A stretch of DNA of 64,000 bases from Helichrysum umbraculigerum (GCA_949592205.1 CATIUR010000003.1:17065001-17129000); one strand, 5' to 3'; numbered from the stretch's first letter, positions 33,536-46,000 are shown. Numbers and translations are program-made. The notes: generated by a model not told the origin, from the letters alone.

Positions 33536-34735
33536 TTTTTTTTAAAAATTTTTTTTTTCACATTTTTTTTTTGCAAAATTTATTTTTATACTGCATTTTG
33601 AATAAATCTATACATTTTTTTCACTGCATTTTGTATATTATTGTTAATTAACTATAACTTTTATATATTTCACTGCATCTTCTATACACGACGTCAACAA
33701 AATACCGTACAAATGGATAATATGTATAAAATAAAATGCAGTAAAAAGAGAACAATATGTCCTAAAATGAAATATATGCAAAATGCAGTAAAAATAACAA
33801 TATGTAGTATACATTAATACAAAATGCAGTAGAAATAGATAATATGTATAATACAAAATGCAGTACAAATAAATAATATGTATAATACAAAATGCAGTGA
33901 ATAACAAACAATATCTAATAAATAAAATATATGAAAAATGCAGTAGAAATAACAAAATACAGTATAAATAGATTATACATAATATAAAATGCAGTAAAAA
34001 TGAACAATGTGTACTAAATGAAATGTATGCAAAATGCAATAAAATTACCAATACGTATTATACTTTTATACAAAATGCAGTAAAAATGGATAATATGTAT
34101 AATATAAAAATGCAGTAAAAAAACAAATATTATGTAATATATGAAATATATGAAAAATGCAGTAATGTAATGATAAAATGCAGTGTAATTTTAACAAAAC
34201 GCAGTACAAAATAGATTATGTATAACTTAAAATGCAGTAGAAAATAAGCAATATATATTAGATCGAGGTTTATAAATAAAATGCAGTAAAAACATCAAAA
34301 GAATAATGTGTAAAATACAAAAATGCAGTAAAAAACGAACAATATCTACTAAACATATATATACAAAATGCAAGAAAAATAATAAAATGCAATATACTTC
34401 TAATAAAATGCAGTACAAGTGATAATATGTAAAAAAATTTATAATTTTTTTTTAAAATAAAAAAATAAAAAAAATTCTTTTAAAAAAAAAAAATTATGAC
34501 GAACGGCAGAAACGGGTGGTGGCAGCCGACGGCGGCTGGTGGCGGCGGGTGGCAGCAGCTAGTTGTGGGTGGTGGAGGGGAGGGGTGGGGAGGAAGAAAG
34601 TATGAGAGAGTAATGTACAATATTAAAAAGGTAAAGGGGGTAAAAATGAAAATTTGACATGTGACATGCGACACTTTTTTAGTGGAGAAGATTATTCTCC
34701 TCCTTCTCCTACAAAGGTACATTCTCCTATGAACC
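33215..34735. repeat. Foldback structure around an ATGCAGTA minisatellite
   Basis: A C-rich arm (33395-33535, CCACC/GCCGCC-rich) and a G-rich arm (34495-34620) are inverted partners. Outer parts (AGGATCATAGGGGAATGAGG near 33230 and its rough inverse near 34720) also pair weakly. Between the arms lies a degenerate array (about 33590-34440) of units 55-70 bp long built on AAAATGCAGTA(A/G)AAAT and ATATGTATAATA. Minus-strand Tyr/Ile/Leu/Phe-rich open frames here are products of the array. Only the left arm exists in copy B. Confidence 0.6.
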
Positions 34736-34739
34736 TCAT

Positions 34740-36065
34740 CCTATTTATTTTTCAAAACGACTTAATTAATCCCTAAATATAATGTGTGACTACTCCCTTT
34801 GTAATTCGCAAAAAATAACAAATCTTTCCCTCAATTTCCACTTGACCCCTTTCACTTTGACGATATTCATTAAATCCTCCCCATATTCGTACCTAGCAGG
34901 CTTCCTGATTTGCTTTGAGTTTAAAAAGTGAAAGGGTTAAGAGATAATTTCTACGAGATAGTTTTTCTAATTCCTGTGTGTATATTCAAAATTGAAATAG
35001 GATTGAGAATCTTTTCTTCTTTCAACAATTTTATTAGATTGCTTTTATGGTTTTGCATCTTTGAATCTATTTGAATCCAGTTATCATTATTAACTACCTA
35101 TTTAATTTAAGGGTGTTAAGTTTCTATCAGTTTACGATTTTTGTTTGTTATATTTGAGTTGTTAAGGGTTCGAATTGATTGTTCTAAGGGTTTTACTTTT
35201 GCTCGATTTTATTAGTTTGGGGTTTTAGTTTTTTGAGTTGTTAAGATTATTTGTTTCATAATAAGGGTTTGACTTGTGCATAACGGGGCAAGTGTGTTAT
35301 ATCATCCCGAGGCTCATCATCAGGTAAAGTTTCTGTAAGTGAGCCCATTGCGGTTTCTGATTGAGTAACTTCCGAAACCACCAAACTAAGCTGAATTACA
35401 GGAACCTTACTAAACGAATTGTTTTATACCTTATCTTAATCTTAACTACCTATAAACCATCTCGGTCATTGTTTAAAAATTAGACTTAACGATGTTTGAT
35501 GACTAAATTGCCCTCAAAATTCATTAATGATTTCAATCTTTCCGAATCAACTATTGATTTACGGTATCTATATTTATAACAACCTCTCATTCTAAACTCT
35601 ACATAGAGTCCTTATATAACTTTTAACATGTTATTTCAATAAATCTTATACAAAATATATAAAAATGAATAATTCATTAGATCCTATCACTTTAATTTTT
35701 AAATCAACGAACGTATGCATCTATTCATCATCGTCATTGTGTGCGAGTAGACTGATGGTTTTAATAATATGTGTGTGCGCTTGTTTGTGTTATTTAAAAA
35801 CCATTCCCTAATATGGTGTTATTAAGAGAAACACTTCTTTTCATTCGAAACATGTGTGGTTTAATATTATATATATATGCAATCAAAATGGTGTATATAA
35901 TATAATAGGTGTGTGCGGTTGTGTTATTTAAAAACCAATATTCCCAATTATGGTATTAAAAAATCATATCTTTTCATTCAAAAGAGGTGTGCTCTATAAT
36001 ATTATGCAATCAAGATATATGAGTGGTAGTTAACTATATAATTGAGCGATGTGATTCTATATATA
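34740..36065. other. Intergenic, nothing recognised
   Basis: AT-rich, no convincing ORF. Two related stretches at about 35760-35830 and 35900-35960 share GTGTGCG..TTGT..GTTATTTAAAAACCA and look like a local duplication. Confidence 0.4.
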
Positions 36066-36374
36066 ACTAGTAAGAGTGAGGTTCAAATAAGAACGAAAAA
36101 TTTGGTGAGAATGGAAAAATCAATAAGAAATTAAGAATGTGTCACGTGTCATAAAACCAATTTTCCTCACGTTTTTAAAAATTAAATATCTCACAAACGG
36201 TAACTCGAAAGATTATAAATATTACACCATAAAAATCAGCATTTTTTTCTTTTCGATTTGCCATCTCACAAGGTATACTTTCGACGACTTTTTTTTGGGG
36301 TTTTTCAAATTGAACAAAATTAATAACACATGTGCTACTAGCTGGTAACACATGTGTTACTAGCTGGTATCACA

Positions 36375-37061
36375 TAGGGGTGTTCAAAATATTCCGAAAC
36401 CGGAAAACCGGGCCTAAAACCGGTAGAATCGAACCGAATTTCGGTTAATCAAACCGACTTTTTTTCGTTTTTCGGTTTCGGTTAACCGAACCGATTTTTT
36501 TTTTTGGTTTCGGTTTATAATTTTAGGATAGACGTGATAAACAGTTAACCAAAAAAACCGAAAATTTTATATATAGTTATAAATATATGTATATATATTG
36601 TACATATTATGTTTATGTATAGATATTTACACTTGTATTTTGATAAAATCATTTATATTTTTTTCACTCATTTTAATGTAATTTACTAGCTCAATTTTGG
36701 CCTAACATGTTAATTATTACTAATTAGTTTTTTATTATATTCAAACAATTTACGTACGTTTAACTTAAATACACAATTATAAAGAGTAAAATGGTTATCC
36801 TTTGATATTTCTATTATCAAAATATTTTAAATATACTGAACACTGAAAAATAAATATCTATTTGTGTGTTATTAATTACTTTTTAGATAAGTATTAATCA
36901 ACAAACGGTTAAAACGGTCAACCGATTAACCGAACCGAAAAAACGGTTAATCGATTTCTTGTTAACACAATTTTTCGGTTTCGGTTTAGGTTCAAAAATA
37001 TTTCAAACCGAGACTCGTCCGATTAACCGAGTATTCAGTTAACCGTCCATGAACACCCCTA
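36375..37061. mobile_element. hAT-like MITE, first copy of a tandem pair
   Basis: Starts TAGGGGTGTTCA and ends TGAACACCCCTA. Both halves are full of AACCGAACC / GGTTCGGTT motifs in opposite orientation. The 8-bp TSD GTATCACA lies at 36367-36374 but has its partner only after the second copy, at 37717-37724. Confidence 0.8.
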
Positions 37062-37063
37062 AC

Positions 37064-37716
37064 TAGGGGTGTTCTTAATAATCCGAAATTACAAAACCGA
37101 ACCGAATATCGTTGAACTGTAGCGAATTTCAGATTAACCGAACCGAAATTCTTTTATTTTTCGATTTCAGTTAACCGAACCGGTATTTTTCTGTTTTCTT
37201 CGGTTTCGATTTCGGTTTACGATATTGTCACAACCGGTTAATCGAAAAATCGAAAATTTTAAATTACTAATTTAAATATGTGTGTATGTACGTATAGATG
37301 TATGATAATATTGCCAAATATTTTCTAATTTAGAATGCAATTATTATATTTTTGCATTTATGTTAGTACGATTGTTCATATCTTTGCATTTTTAGTAGTT
37401 AACTATTTAGTTTTGCAACTAACATGGTTTGACGTTCATGCATTCATGTTTGTACCTAATTAAAAAGCTTTATATTTATTGTTAGAATGATCAACATTTA
37501 AATTTTATAACAAATATTCATCAATGAGTGTGTATTTGTGTTTTTGTATTTGTATTTTAAACGATTAGTAAATAAAAACGATTAATTTGGTTAAGCATAT
37601 AACCGAACCGGAAAAGCCGGTTAAGCGATTATCGGTTAACCGAACTTTTCAGTTTCGGATTAGGTTCAAGATAATGATAAACCGGGGATCCGGTTAACCG
37701 TCCATGAATACCCTTA
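37064..37716. mobile_element. hAT-like MITE, second copy of the tandem pair
   Basis: Same ends (TAGGGGTGTTC ... GAATACCCTTA, right end slightly mutated), same orientation, and about the same length as the first copy, from which it has diverged substantially in the middle. Only two bases (AC) separate the copies, without a TSD between them. Confidence 0.8.
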
Positions 37717-38044
37717 GTATCACATGTGTTACTAGCTGGTAACACATGTGTTAGTTGCTGGTAACACATGTGTTAGTTGTTTTAGAAATCCACCGAAAAA
37801 CGAAAAAAGTTCGTTGAAAGTATATCTTGTCACATCTTTAAATGAAGATAATAAAACACTTATTTTTATGGTGCAATTTTTGTGATTTTTCGACTTAACG
37901 TTTGGGAGATATTTAATTTTTAAAAAACGTTGAGAAAAGAGGGTTTAGTGACAAGTAGCGCATTCCTATTGGTTCCTCAATCTCACATAAATTTCTGTAC
38001 TCATTTGAACTTTAGACATACTAGTAAATCCATAGAAATAGTAC

Positions 38045-38545
38045 AAATTTTGAACAGTACATTAAACAAGTTTCTTAACTATATAATTAAGCAATGAGAT
38101 AATATGACAAATTTTGAAGTAGGTTAAACAAGTCTTTTTTACGTGAAAAAGAAATATACTTTTAAACATTTTTGTTATACAATGAATATAATAACTTTTG
38201 TAAAAATTTAGTTTGGTGTAATGAAGATGTCATTATAATAAGAAAGAAGTGTATAATTAAGGGTTAATATCAATAATCAATTATATATAATAATATATTT
38301 ATTTCCTAATAAATTAGATTAAAACCATTAATTCTTTATGTAAAAATGTATGTGTATATGTATTTTTTTTTAATACAATTAAGATGTTTTTTTTTTTTTT
38401 TTGTTAGTTGAGGACACATGTAAAAAAAATAAGATTTATAACTGTCCAGAGCATTTAGTTCTTTTTATACGGTAGTGATATATGCTACTTGATAAACTTT
38501 ACAGATTTTACTATTGTATGAGGTGAATTTTGAAAGTAAGTTCTA

Positions 38546-38551
<6 letters not shown>
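38045..38551. other. Intergenic, nothing recognised
   Basis: AT-rich with a poly-T run near 38385-38402. No gene or element end seen. Confidence 0.4.

Positions 38552-38629
<78 letters not shown>
38552..38629. repeat. (AT)n microsatellite left of MITE
   Basis: Pure AT run ending in GAGAGAGAG, adjoining the MITE at 38641. Confidence 0.9.
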
Positions 38630-38637
<8 letters not shown>

Positions 38638-38640
38638 TTA

Positions 38641-39053
38641 GGTTCAAACGAGAATCACAAAAGGTACAGAACTGCGAGAACTTTTAAATTACATTGTTTT
38701 TATACATATAAATGCAACAAATTACACATAAATGTTATTTAATATTCATATTATTGTCGAACAAGAGTTAAAAACCACAAAAGACGTGTTAAACTATCAA
38801 ATATATGAAGTGTTCACATGTGCACATCTCACCTCAGAATGAAAGGGGTGATCTAGTAGTTCTTGGTATGTAAAGATGCGTTGCACATGTGAAAGAAATA
38901 TATAAATTTGATTTTAAAGGTTATTTTGATATTTACTCAAACTATTTTGCTTTTAACCTTAATCTAAATCAATGTTCACGTATAATTGAATCATTAAATA
39001 TGTTAAAATCTATATAACTTAAAAGTTCTCGCAGTTCTGTACATTTTTGTGGT

Positions 39054-39058
<5 letters not shown>
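38641..39058. mobile_element. Foldback MITE related to 8659-9045
   Basis: The left end GGTTCAAACGAGAATCACAA and the interior ACAGAACTGCGAGAAC are inverted near 39024-39058 (GTTCTCGCAGTTCTGT, GTGGTTCTC). The right terminus stops at GTGGTTCTC and passes straight into (AT)n, so the last 9-10 bp of the right TIR are missing. No TSD can be read because both flanks are AT repeats. Confidence 0.65.
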
Positions 39059-39125
<67 letters not shown>

Positions 39126-39298
39126 TATATTTTCGGTTGTTGTTTGTTATATAAAAAGACATTTGTATGTTTAATATATACAATAGTAATTTAAATACAT
39201 ATAATAGACATTTTTAGAACTTAAATACATACGATATGAAAATTTAATGGTCACCCATACAATAATAAAAGGTGTAAATACATGCGAAAGTTGGTAAT
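39059..39298. repeat. Duplicated segment, copy A middle part (AT run plus flank)
   Basis: (AT)n to 39122, then a 176-bp unique flank ending GGTAAT. It matches 60935-61218. In copy A the flank is interrupted at GTAAT by the Tekay element. Confidence 0.8.
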
Positions 39299-41725
39299 TG
39301 TAACACCTGCTAAATTAGGATAATTAATTATGCCTAATTACTTGTAACTAGTTGTAATTAGTATGTAATAGGACTAATTACAGACTCTAATTGTATATAT
39401 ATAGGGTGAATTATATATATATGTGTGTACATACGCGATTTGGATTAATCGTACGAATTAACCGGACGGAGTCCGACACAGTTACTTGGACGTTGGTGAC
39501 AGAAACTTACCTAAATAATGAGAACGTATTTTATTATATAAAATACACAGCGAACAAACATTATTTATAATACCGCGACGACAATTTAAATAATTTAACG
39601 AATACGTATTAAACGCGAGTTAAGTATTTTAATACTTCGACAAATGTTTTTATAATTAATTTCAAGGTATTTCATTAAAACATTCCCGTCACTTTTTAAA
39701 AATATAACTGCTTGATATAACGCCTAAATGAAGGAGAAAACGAACACCGCACGGAGCGCGGGGCGTACACTGAAAACGGTGGGGATCTCCCACCTAAATC
39801 ACCTCCTTCTTTCTTTTTCATTTTCATTCTTCATTTCCCTTTCTCTCTCTTTCTTTCTTTTCTCTCTATTTCACCAACACACCACCATCATCTAAATCAA
39901 CAAATAAACATATTAAACGCACTCGGATCATAGCCTCTCTTTGGAAGAAAACGTTCACCATCACACGATCTACATTCCTATCTTTCCGGATTTTCATTTC
40001 GGCATTTTGTAAGTTTCCGACAAAACCCGAAACTCTCCGTTTTTGCTCATTTTTACGTTTTTATGGTTTATATATGCTTAAAATGTCCAAAAATGGGTTG
40101 GGTAAAAGATTTGGACCGAACGGAAGCTTTTCGACCGATTTTCCGGCCACCATTTTCCGATCAGACCGCTACGTCGCAGAGACGCTGGGCTATCTGCGAC
40201 GTAGCTCAAAACGTCGCATTATGTGGCCAACGTCGCATTAGCGACGTCGCGGCCTACGTCGCACAAATATCCCAACGTCGCACTAGCGACGCAGCCTATT
40301 ACGTCGCATTAACTTGCGGACGTCGCACATAGCGACGTAGACTTTTACGTCGCAAACCGAACCAACGTCGCATTAGCGACGTCGCCCCCTACGTCGCATT
40401 GAATTGCGAAGGTCGCATCATGCGACGTACCTCCCTACGTCGCACCCTACGTCGCATGCTACGTCGCATGCTACGTCGCACAAACCAGAACCTTGAAAAG
40501 TCAGATTTTACTAAGTGTCGAACTTACACAACTTCAAATACTGATGTCATACGACTTAACAAACGTCATAGAACATACTTTCAATTACAATTACACTAAA
40601 TTGCGTTATAAATGATAACGCTTTGAATCCTTATTACAAACCGTCACCAACGGGCCATATTTGTCTTCAAACTACAAACGGATTACTAAACAAACACTTG
40701 GACATAATGAGTTGTGTAAACAACTAGCCTAGATGGTCTTGCGAGACATCTACTTACTTAACTTTATATGTTTAGGCATTTGAAGGTTACGGGTTCGGAG
40801 AACCTACGGTTGCTATTATTTACTCGTTTATTGATATAAACGTACTTGCAAAGACACAGGTGAGTCTTACGGCCCCACTTTTACTGTTTTATCTTATTGG
40901 GGGAGATACATGCTACTACTTTTTCCTTGAACACAAGTACTAAACTGTTTACTATACCAAACGAAATTGCATGAGTTACTTACAAACAGAAGTCTCTCCA
41001 TCATACATCGTTAGTTATGGACTTAAGCGCGAACAGTAGTTAATGGATCCATTAGGGAAATGACCCTCCCCACCCGGGTAGTAGCGCTGCCACGTACCGA
41101 TTTACACGTATAAACGGGTGACAACTTATTCGTTACTGATGCTTGCTCACTTACGAGCATGTCACGGGAGCAAACATATTATTTACGGGTTAAGCTTCGA
41201 TTATGAGCCTCATGGCAACGGTATAAACTTATTTATTTACATTTGCTGGATTGCAAATACTGATTTTACGATTGCTGGATTGCAATGGTTGATTATACGC
41301 CTACGGGCACTACTAATGAAATCTCGTGTTCAAAGCCGATATTATTTACAAACCTGTGAGATTCACCAACCTTTTGGTTGACACTTTTTAGCATGTTTTC
41401 TCAGGTACCCGGATGGAGTAGGATTACTCCAGGATTTTAGCTAGAGTCGCATGATTTCAACACAACTGCATTAACGGAGATTCTTAGCATTATCTTTTGT
41501 ATATTACGATTATGTAATAGAATCTCCCGCTATACGCGTAGACTCTAGGGGAAACTACATTTTGTATACGAAAACACTAAGTTTTCAAACATTATATCTA
41601 TGGAATGTAACTAATTTACAAACGTTGCATATAGATGTCGTTTGCTTTATCTTTGTGCTGTGATATTTGATTAGTAACACCCCAAGCTATGCTTCCGCAA
41701 AACAGTGAATTTCGGGGGTGTTACA
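39299..41725 (+). repeat. 5' LTR of the Tekay-like element (2427 bp)
   Basis: TGTAACACCTGC to GGGGGTGTTACA. A TATATATAGGG stretch lies near 39394-39405, a TC-rich tract at about 39800-39875, and the ACGTCGC array at 40169-40480. It is nearly identical to 47541-49968; differences are seen near 41066, 41540 and 41657. Confidence 0.95.
40169..40480. repeat. ACGTCGC / GCGACGT palindromic array, 5' LTR
   Basis: About twenty copies of (T)ACGTCGCA or its inverse over 312 bp, often as head-to-head pairs such as CGTCGCATTAGCGACG. It sits at the same LTR position (after TTTGGACC...TTTCGAC) as the CGACACT array of the gag-only element, though the unit differs. The Arg-rich open frame here is produced by the array. 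Confidence 0.85.
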
Positions 41726-41728
41726 GAT

Positions 41729-41741
41729 TGGTATCAGAGCC
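41729..41741 (+). other. Primer-binding site (initiator Met-tRNA), Tekay element
   Basis: TGGTATCAGAGCC three bases after the 5' LTR. Confidence 0.95.
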
Positions 41742-42258
41742 TCAGGTTATAGTGAACTAGGTTGCATTTAGTGGGCCTAGACTATGACCATTAGGCAGTA
41801 TTTCCTTATTAAGCATGATTGGTTCAGGAATTACATCATACGACTTTAATTTAACATAGCCTGATCAACTATGTACAATTAAGGAAAAATGATGTGAGGT
41901 CTGAAATGGTTATGTCGAACAGGAATGCGTTAGTAGACTCTGACCACGAGGGAACCGAGACTCTTACTTGTTATGTGCTAGACATACACTAGGCTATTAT
42001 ATATTGAATATATATATGAATGGGCCTCGCACGTAAACACACTCGCTATAGAGATAGCCGACGTTTCTCTGGTGACACTTACGAATTTCTCTCAGCGGTT
42101 TGCACCGACCATGACCGACTTGATTTCAGTCACACCACCTTGTGGCGTACTCTAATGATTTTATGAAAATCACATCTAACACCCGGAAACAACGTACTTC
42201 CAAGGACTAAGATCCTCTCTCTGTCATTTCTATAGAACTCAAAGACGCGAATTCCCAA
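41742..42258 (+). other. Leader of the Tekay element
   Basis: The first 320 nt follow the leaders of the gag-only element and the LARD closely, with shared blocks GAACTAGGTTGCATTTAGTG and CTGATCAACTATGTACAATT. The rest up to the accessory ORF is specific to this element. Confidence 0.7.
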
Positions 42259-42735
42259 ATGGACGACCACATGTCTGATAGTGACCAAGTCCACGAGGAA
42301 CAAATCCAGTACACGTATCTCGATGAGGACATCGTACCAGAAGAAGAAATCATGCTGGAGGGAAACGAAAATCAGAATTTCGGAATGACTGGCATCGATA
42401 TTGAAGAATATGAAAGAGTGCGAGATCAGGCCGTGGGACTAGACGGCCGAAATTGGGCACTTAAGCGTAAGTGCATAGACTATGAACAAAGATTGAGAAT
42501 CTCAAACCGATCTGTCCCTACACGAATCAAAGATAAGATCCGTTACTGGAAGAAAGTGGCCACCAACCTAACCCGTAGGACCAAAACATGGATCAAATGT
42601 TTGGGCAGGAAATCAACGGAGGAGACTAGGTATCGCTCCACGACTCAAAGATACAGGGACATGCTCGAGGCACGCTACCACCCACACGACCTGAACCTGG
42701 AGTCGGAAGACGAATCCGAAAGCCAGGAACCTTAA
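42259..42735 (+). CDS. Conserved pre-gag accessory ORF (158 aa), function unknown
   Basis: Partner of the ORF at 14332-14772. It is acidic at both ends (residues 1-55; the last fifteen are mostly Glu, Asp and Ser) with a basic, helix-prone middle (about 60-135, many Arg and Lys, Trp at 93 and 108). Conserved blocks are EEQIQYTYLDEDI, IDIEEYERVRDQA, LDGRNW and YRDMLEARYHP. There is no zinc motif, protease motif or membrane segment. It ends about 360 nt before gag-pol and is in a separate transcript region unless ribosomes reinitiate. The acidic-basic pattern could suit RNA or Gag binding, but nothing in the sequence shows this. Confidence 0.7.
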   Translation: MDDHMSDSDQVHEEQIQYTYLDEDIVPEEEIMLEGNENQNFGMTGIDIEEYERVRDQAVGLDGRNWALKRKCIDYEQRLRISNRSVPTRIKDKIRYWKKVATNLTRRTKTWIKCLGRKSTEETRYRSTTQRYRDMLEARYHPHDLNLESEDESESQEP

Positions 42736-43097
42736 CTAAGAATGAACCAACCGACTAGCAGAAACTGTGGACCGCCTTGGCACGCTATGGAACAAATTAA
42801 TCTACATTAGGAATAGTGTAGTTTTTGTCTTGTAATCTACCTCGTAATCTAGGGACTATCTAACACTACTCTATAAACTAGTCGGATGTAACCATTCCCG
42901 ACACCTTTTGTAATATCTCTGTAGGATGTAACTTTTGAACTCACTTTATCTATCAGATATCCTTTGTTATCTCAACTCACATTAATTGTCATTTTCCATG
43001 TTGATGTTATGTATTACTGCTTTTATACATGTACATCTGTGACAATTACAATTTCATACAAAATCTCATGTATCTTCATTTCTTTTATTGAAGAATC

Positions 43098-46000
43098 ATG
43101 CCGCCAAAGACACGACCATACACCGATGCCCAGATTACCTCCCTTATAACCCAGGCTGTTACTGAAGCCTTGGCTCGGAATACTCCACCAAACTCCTCAA
43201 GAAACAGCGATGCCGCTGAAACCACTACTGCTAAACCCTGTTCATACAAAGACTTTCAGAACTGCAAACCTCTAAACTTTGCAGGTACTGAGGGAGCTAT
43301 CGGTCTAGTACGCTGGATCAAGAAAGTCGAGTCTGTATTTCTTATCTGCAACTGTGCGGAGGGAGATAAGGTTAAGTTCTCCGTTAGTACTTTTACTGAC
43401 ACCGCACTCACCTGGTGGAACACTTATGCCCAGACTGTGAGTGTTGCTACTGCTTACCAACTCCCGTGGGAGGAGTTGAAGATGATGTTGAGGGGCGAGT
43501 ATTGCCCCAGGGATGAATTGAAACAACTAGAAGTGGAATTCTGGAATCATAAGATGCAAGGTAATGATATCACCGGCTACACCAACCGTTTCCACCAACT
43601 GGCACTTCTGTGCCCAACCATGGTCGATCCTGAGTACAAGAGGATCGAGAAATTTGTTGATGGTCTTCCTGAGAGACTCCAAGACCTGGTAACTTCTTCC
43701 AAACCGGGTACTATTCAGAGCGCCATCCGTATGGCCCATGAACTTACGGCAAATTCTGTCCGCCGTGGTACAACTTCAACCCCATCTGCAAACAACAAAC
43801 GCAAGTGGGAAGGTAACCCCAACTCATCCAACCAAACCTCCAACAAAAAGCCTGAGTACATTAAGGCTTATTCATCTGGAACTTCGGAGAAGAAAGGGTA
43901 CAGCGGGAGCAGACCCTACTGTCCCAAATGCAACCGCCACCATGACGGTTCTTGCCCTTGCTCCAACTGCAAGCGGTTCGGGCATCTAGCCAAGGATTGT
44001 CGAACCAACATTTCTACCCCCAACACTAATGCACCAAAAGCCTGCTTTGGGTGCGGAAATACAGGGCATTTCAAGAAAGATTGCCCAAAACTGAAAAATA
44101 ACAACAACTCTGCTCGCGGCAGATCATTCGTTATCAAGGCTGGGGAAGCCAGACAAGACCCGAACGTCGTGACGGGTACGTTCCTTCTCAACGACCTTAC
44201 TGCTTCTGTGTTATTTGATACCGGTGCCGATAGAAGCTTCATATCTGAGAAATTTAGCCCTTTACTTAATATTACTCCCACTGCCTTAGATGCTAAATAC
44301 ATTGTTGAATTAGCTAATGGCAAACTGATTGAGACTGATAGTATCATACACAACTGTACACTTAACCTCACGAACGAAACGTTTCCCATTGATTTAATCC
44401 CTGTCGAGATCGGCAGCTTCGATATTATTGTCGGTATGGATTGGTTATCCAAGCACCGAGCTGAAATCATCTGTCATGACAAACTCGTTCGCATACCTCT
44501 TGTCTCCGGTGGAACCTTAGTCTTACAAGGGGAGACCGGTAGACGGAATCTGAATATTGTATCCTGTCTGAAAACTAGAAAATATCTACGAAAAGGGTAT
44601 CAAGCCATCCTCGCACATGTAACGGAGAAGAAGTCGGAGGAGAAGCGACTTGAGGATGTTCCGATCGTGCGGGATTTCCCGGAAGTCTTTCCCGAAGACT
44701 TGCCCGGACTTCCGCCACCTAGACAAGTTGAATTTCAAATCGAACTTGTGCCCGGAGCTGCACCCGTGGCACGAGCCCCTTACCGTTTAGCACCATCCGA
44801 AATGCAGGAGTTGTCTAACCAACTACAGGAACTCCTGGACAGAGGATTCATTCGACCAAGTTCCTCGCCTTGGGGAGCTCCGGTCTTATTCGTGAAAAAG
44901 AAAGATGGGTCTTTCCGCATGTGTATTGACTACCGAGAGCTGAATAAGCTAACCATAAAGAATCGGTACCCACTTCCTAGAATCGATGACCTATTTGATC
45001 AACTCCAGGGATCGAGTGTTTACTCAAAGATTGATCTACGGTCGGGTTATCATCAACTCCGAGTCCGTGACAATGATATCCCAAAGACAGCCTTCCGAAC
45101 TCGTTATGGGCATTACGAGTTCCAAGTGATGCCATTCGGTTTAACCAACGCACCGGCCGTATTCATGGACCTTATGAATCGGGTGTGCAAACCATATCTT
45201 GACAAATTCGTCATTGTGTTCATCGACGATATTCTGATTTACTCTCGCAATGAGCAGGAACATGCTCAACATCTGAAAACCATTCTAGGACTTCTGAAAC
45301 ACGAAGAGTTATATGCCAAATTCTCTAAGTGTGAGTTCTGGATTCGAACCGTTCAATTCCTCGGGCACGTGATTGACAGCCAAGGAATTCATGTTGATCC
45401 CGCCAAGATTGAAGCAATCAAGGGCTGGGAGTCACCGACCACTCCAACCGAAGTGAGACAATTCTTAGGTCTTGCTGGTTATTATCGCCGATTCATCGAA
45501 AACTTTTCAAGAATAGCTGTTCCACTAACCACACTGACTCAGAAGGATAAGAAGTTCGATTGGACTGATAAACAAGAGTCAGCCTTCCAGCTATTGAAAA
45601 ACAAACTTTGCAGTGCACCAATCTTGTCCTTACCCGAGGGCACCGACGATTTCGTAGTTTACTGCGACGCCTCACACCAGGGACTTGGTTGTGTGTTGAT
45701 GCAACGGGAAAAAGTCATTGCCTATGCCTCACGACAACTAAAAATTCACGAGAAAAACTATACGACCCACGACCTCGAGTTAGGTGCTGTGGTCTTCGCA
45801 TTGAAAATCTGGAGACATTATCTCTACGGTACGAAAAGCACTATCTTCACCGATCACAAAAGTCTCCAACACATATTCGATCAGAAAGATCTAAACATGA
45901 GACAACGTCGCTGGGTTGAGTTACTTAGTGACTACGACTGCGAGATCAAATACCATCCGGGCAAGGCGAACGTAGTTGCCGATGCCTTAAGCCGAAAAGA

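Larger units (their letters stand above)
36074..38036. mobile_element. Long-TIR element hosting a hAT MITE dimer
   Basis: Outer arms 36074-36366 and 37725-38036 are imperfect inverted partners: GTTCAAATAAGAAC on the left, its inverse around 38015-38030, and matching AAATATCTC / GAGATATTT and AACACATGTG blocks inside. Direct repeat ACTAGTAA at 36066-36073 and 38037-38044 is a probable 8-9 bp TSD. The arms are related to the MITEs at 8659 and 38641. No transposase. The middle is filled by two hAT-type MITEs. Confidence 0.6.

Noticed and set aside
33644..34722. Minus-strand Leu/Phe/Tyr-rich frames suggesting membrane proteins
   Set aside because: They arise from the AAAATGCAGTA minisatellite and purine/pyrimidine-rich arms.
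40063..40599. Arg-rich small ORFs beginning MVYICLKCPKMG, repeated at 48305-48841 and partly at 23718
   Set aside because: They translate the ACGTCGC array and its LTR surroundings. The frame is lost in the solo LTR, so there is no sign of selection on a protein.
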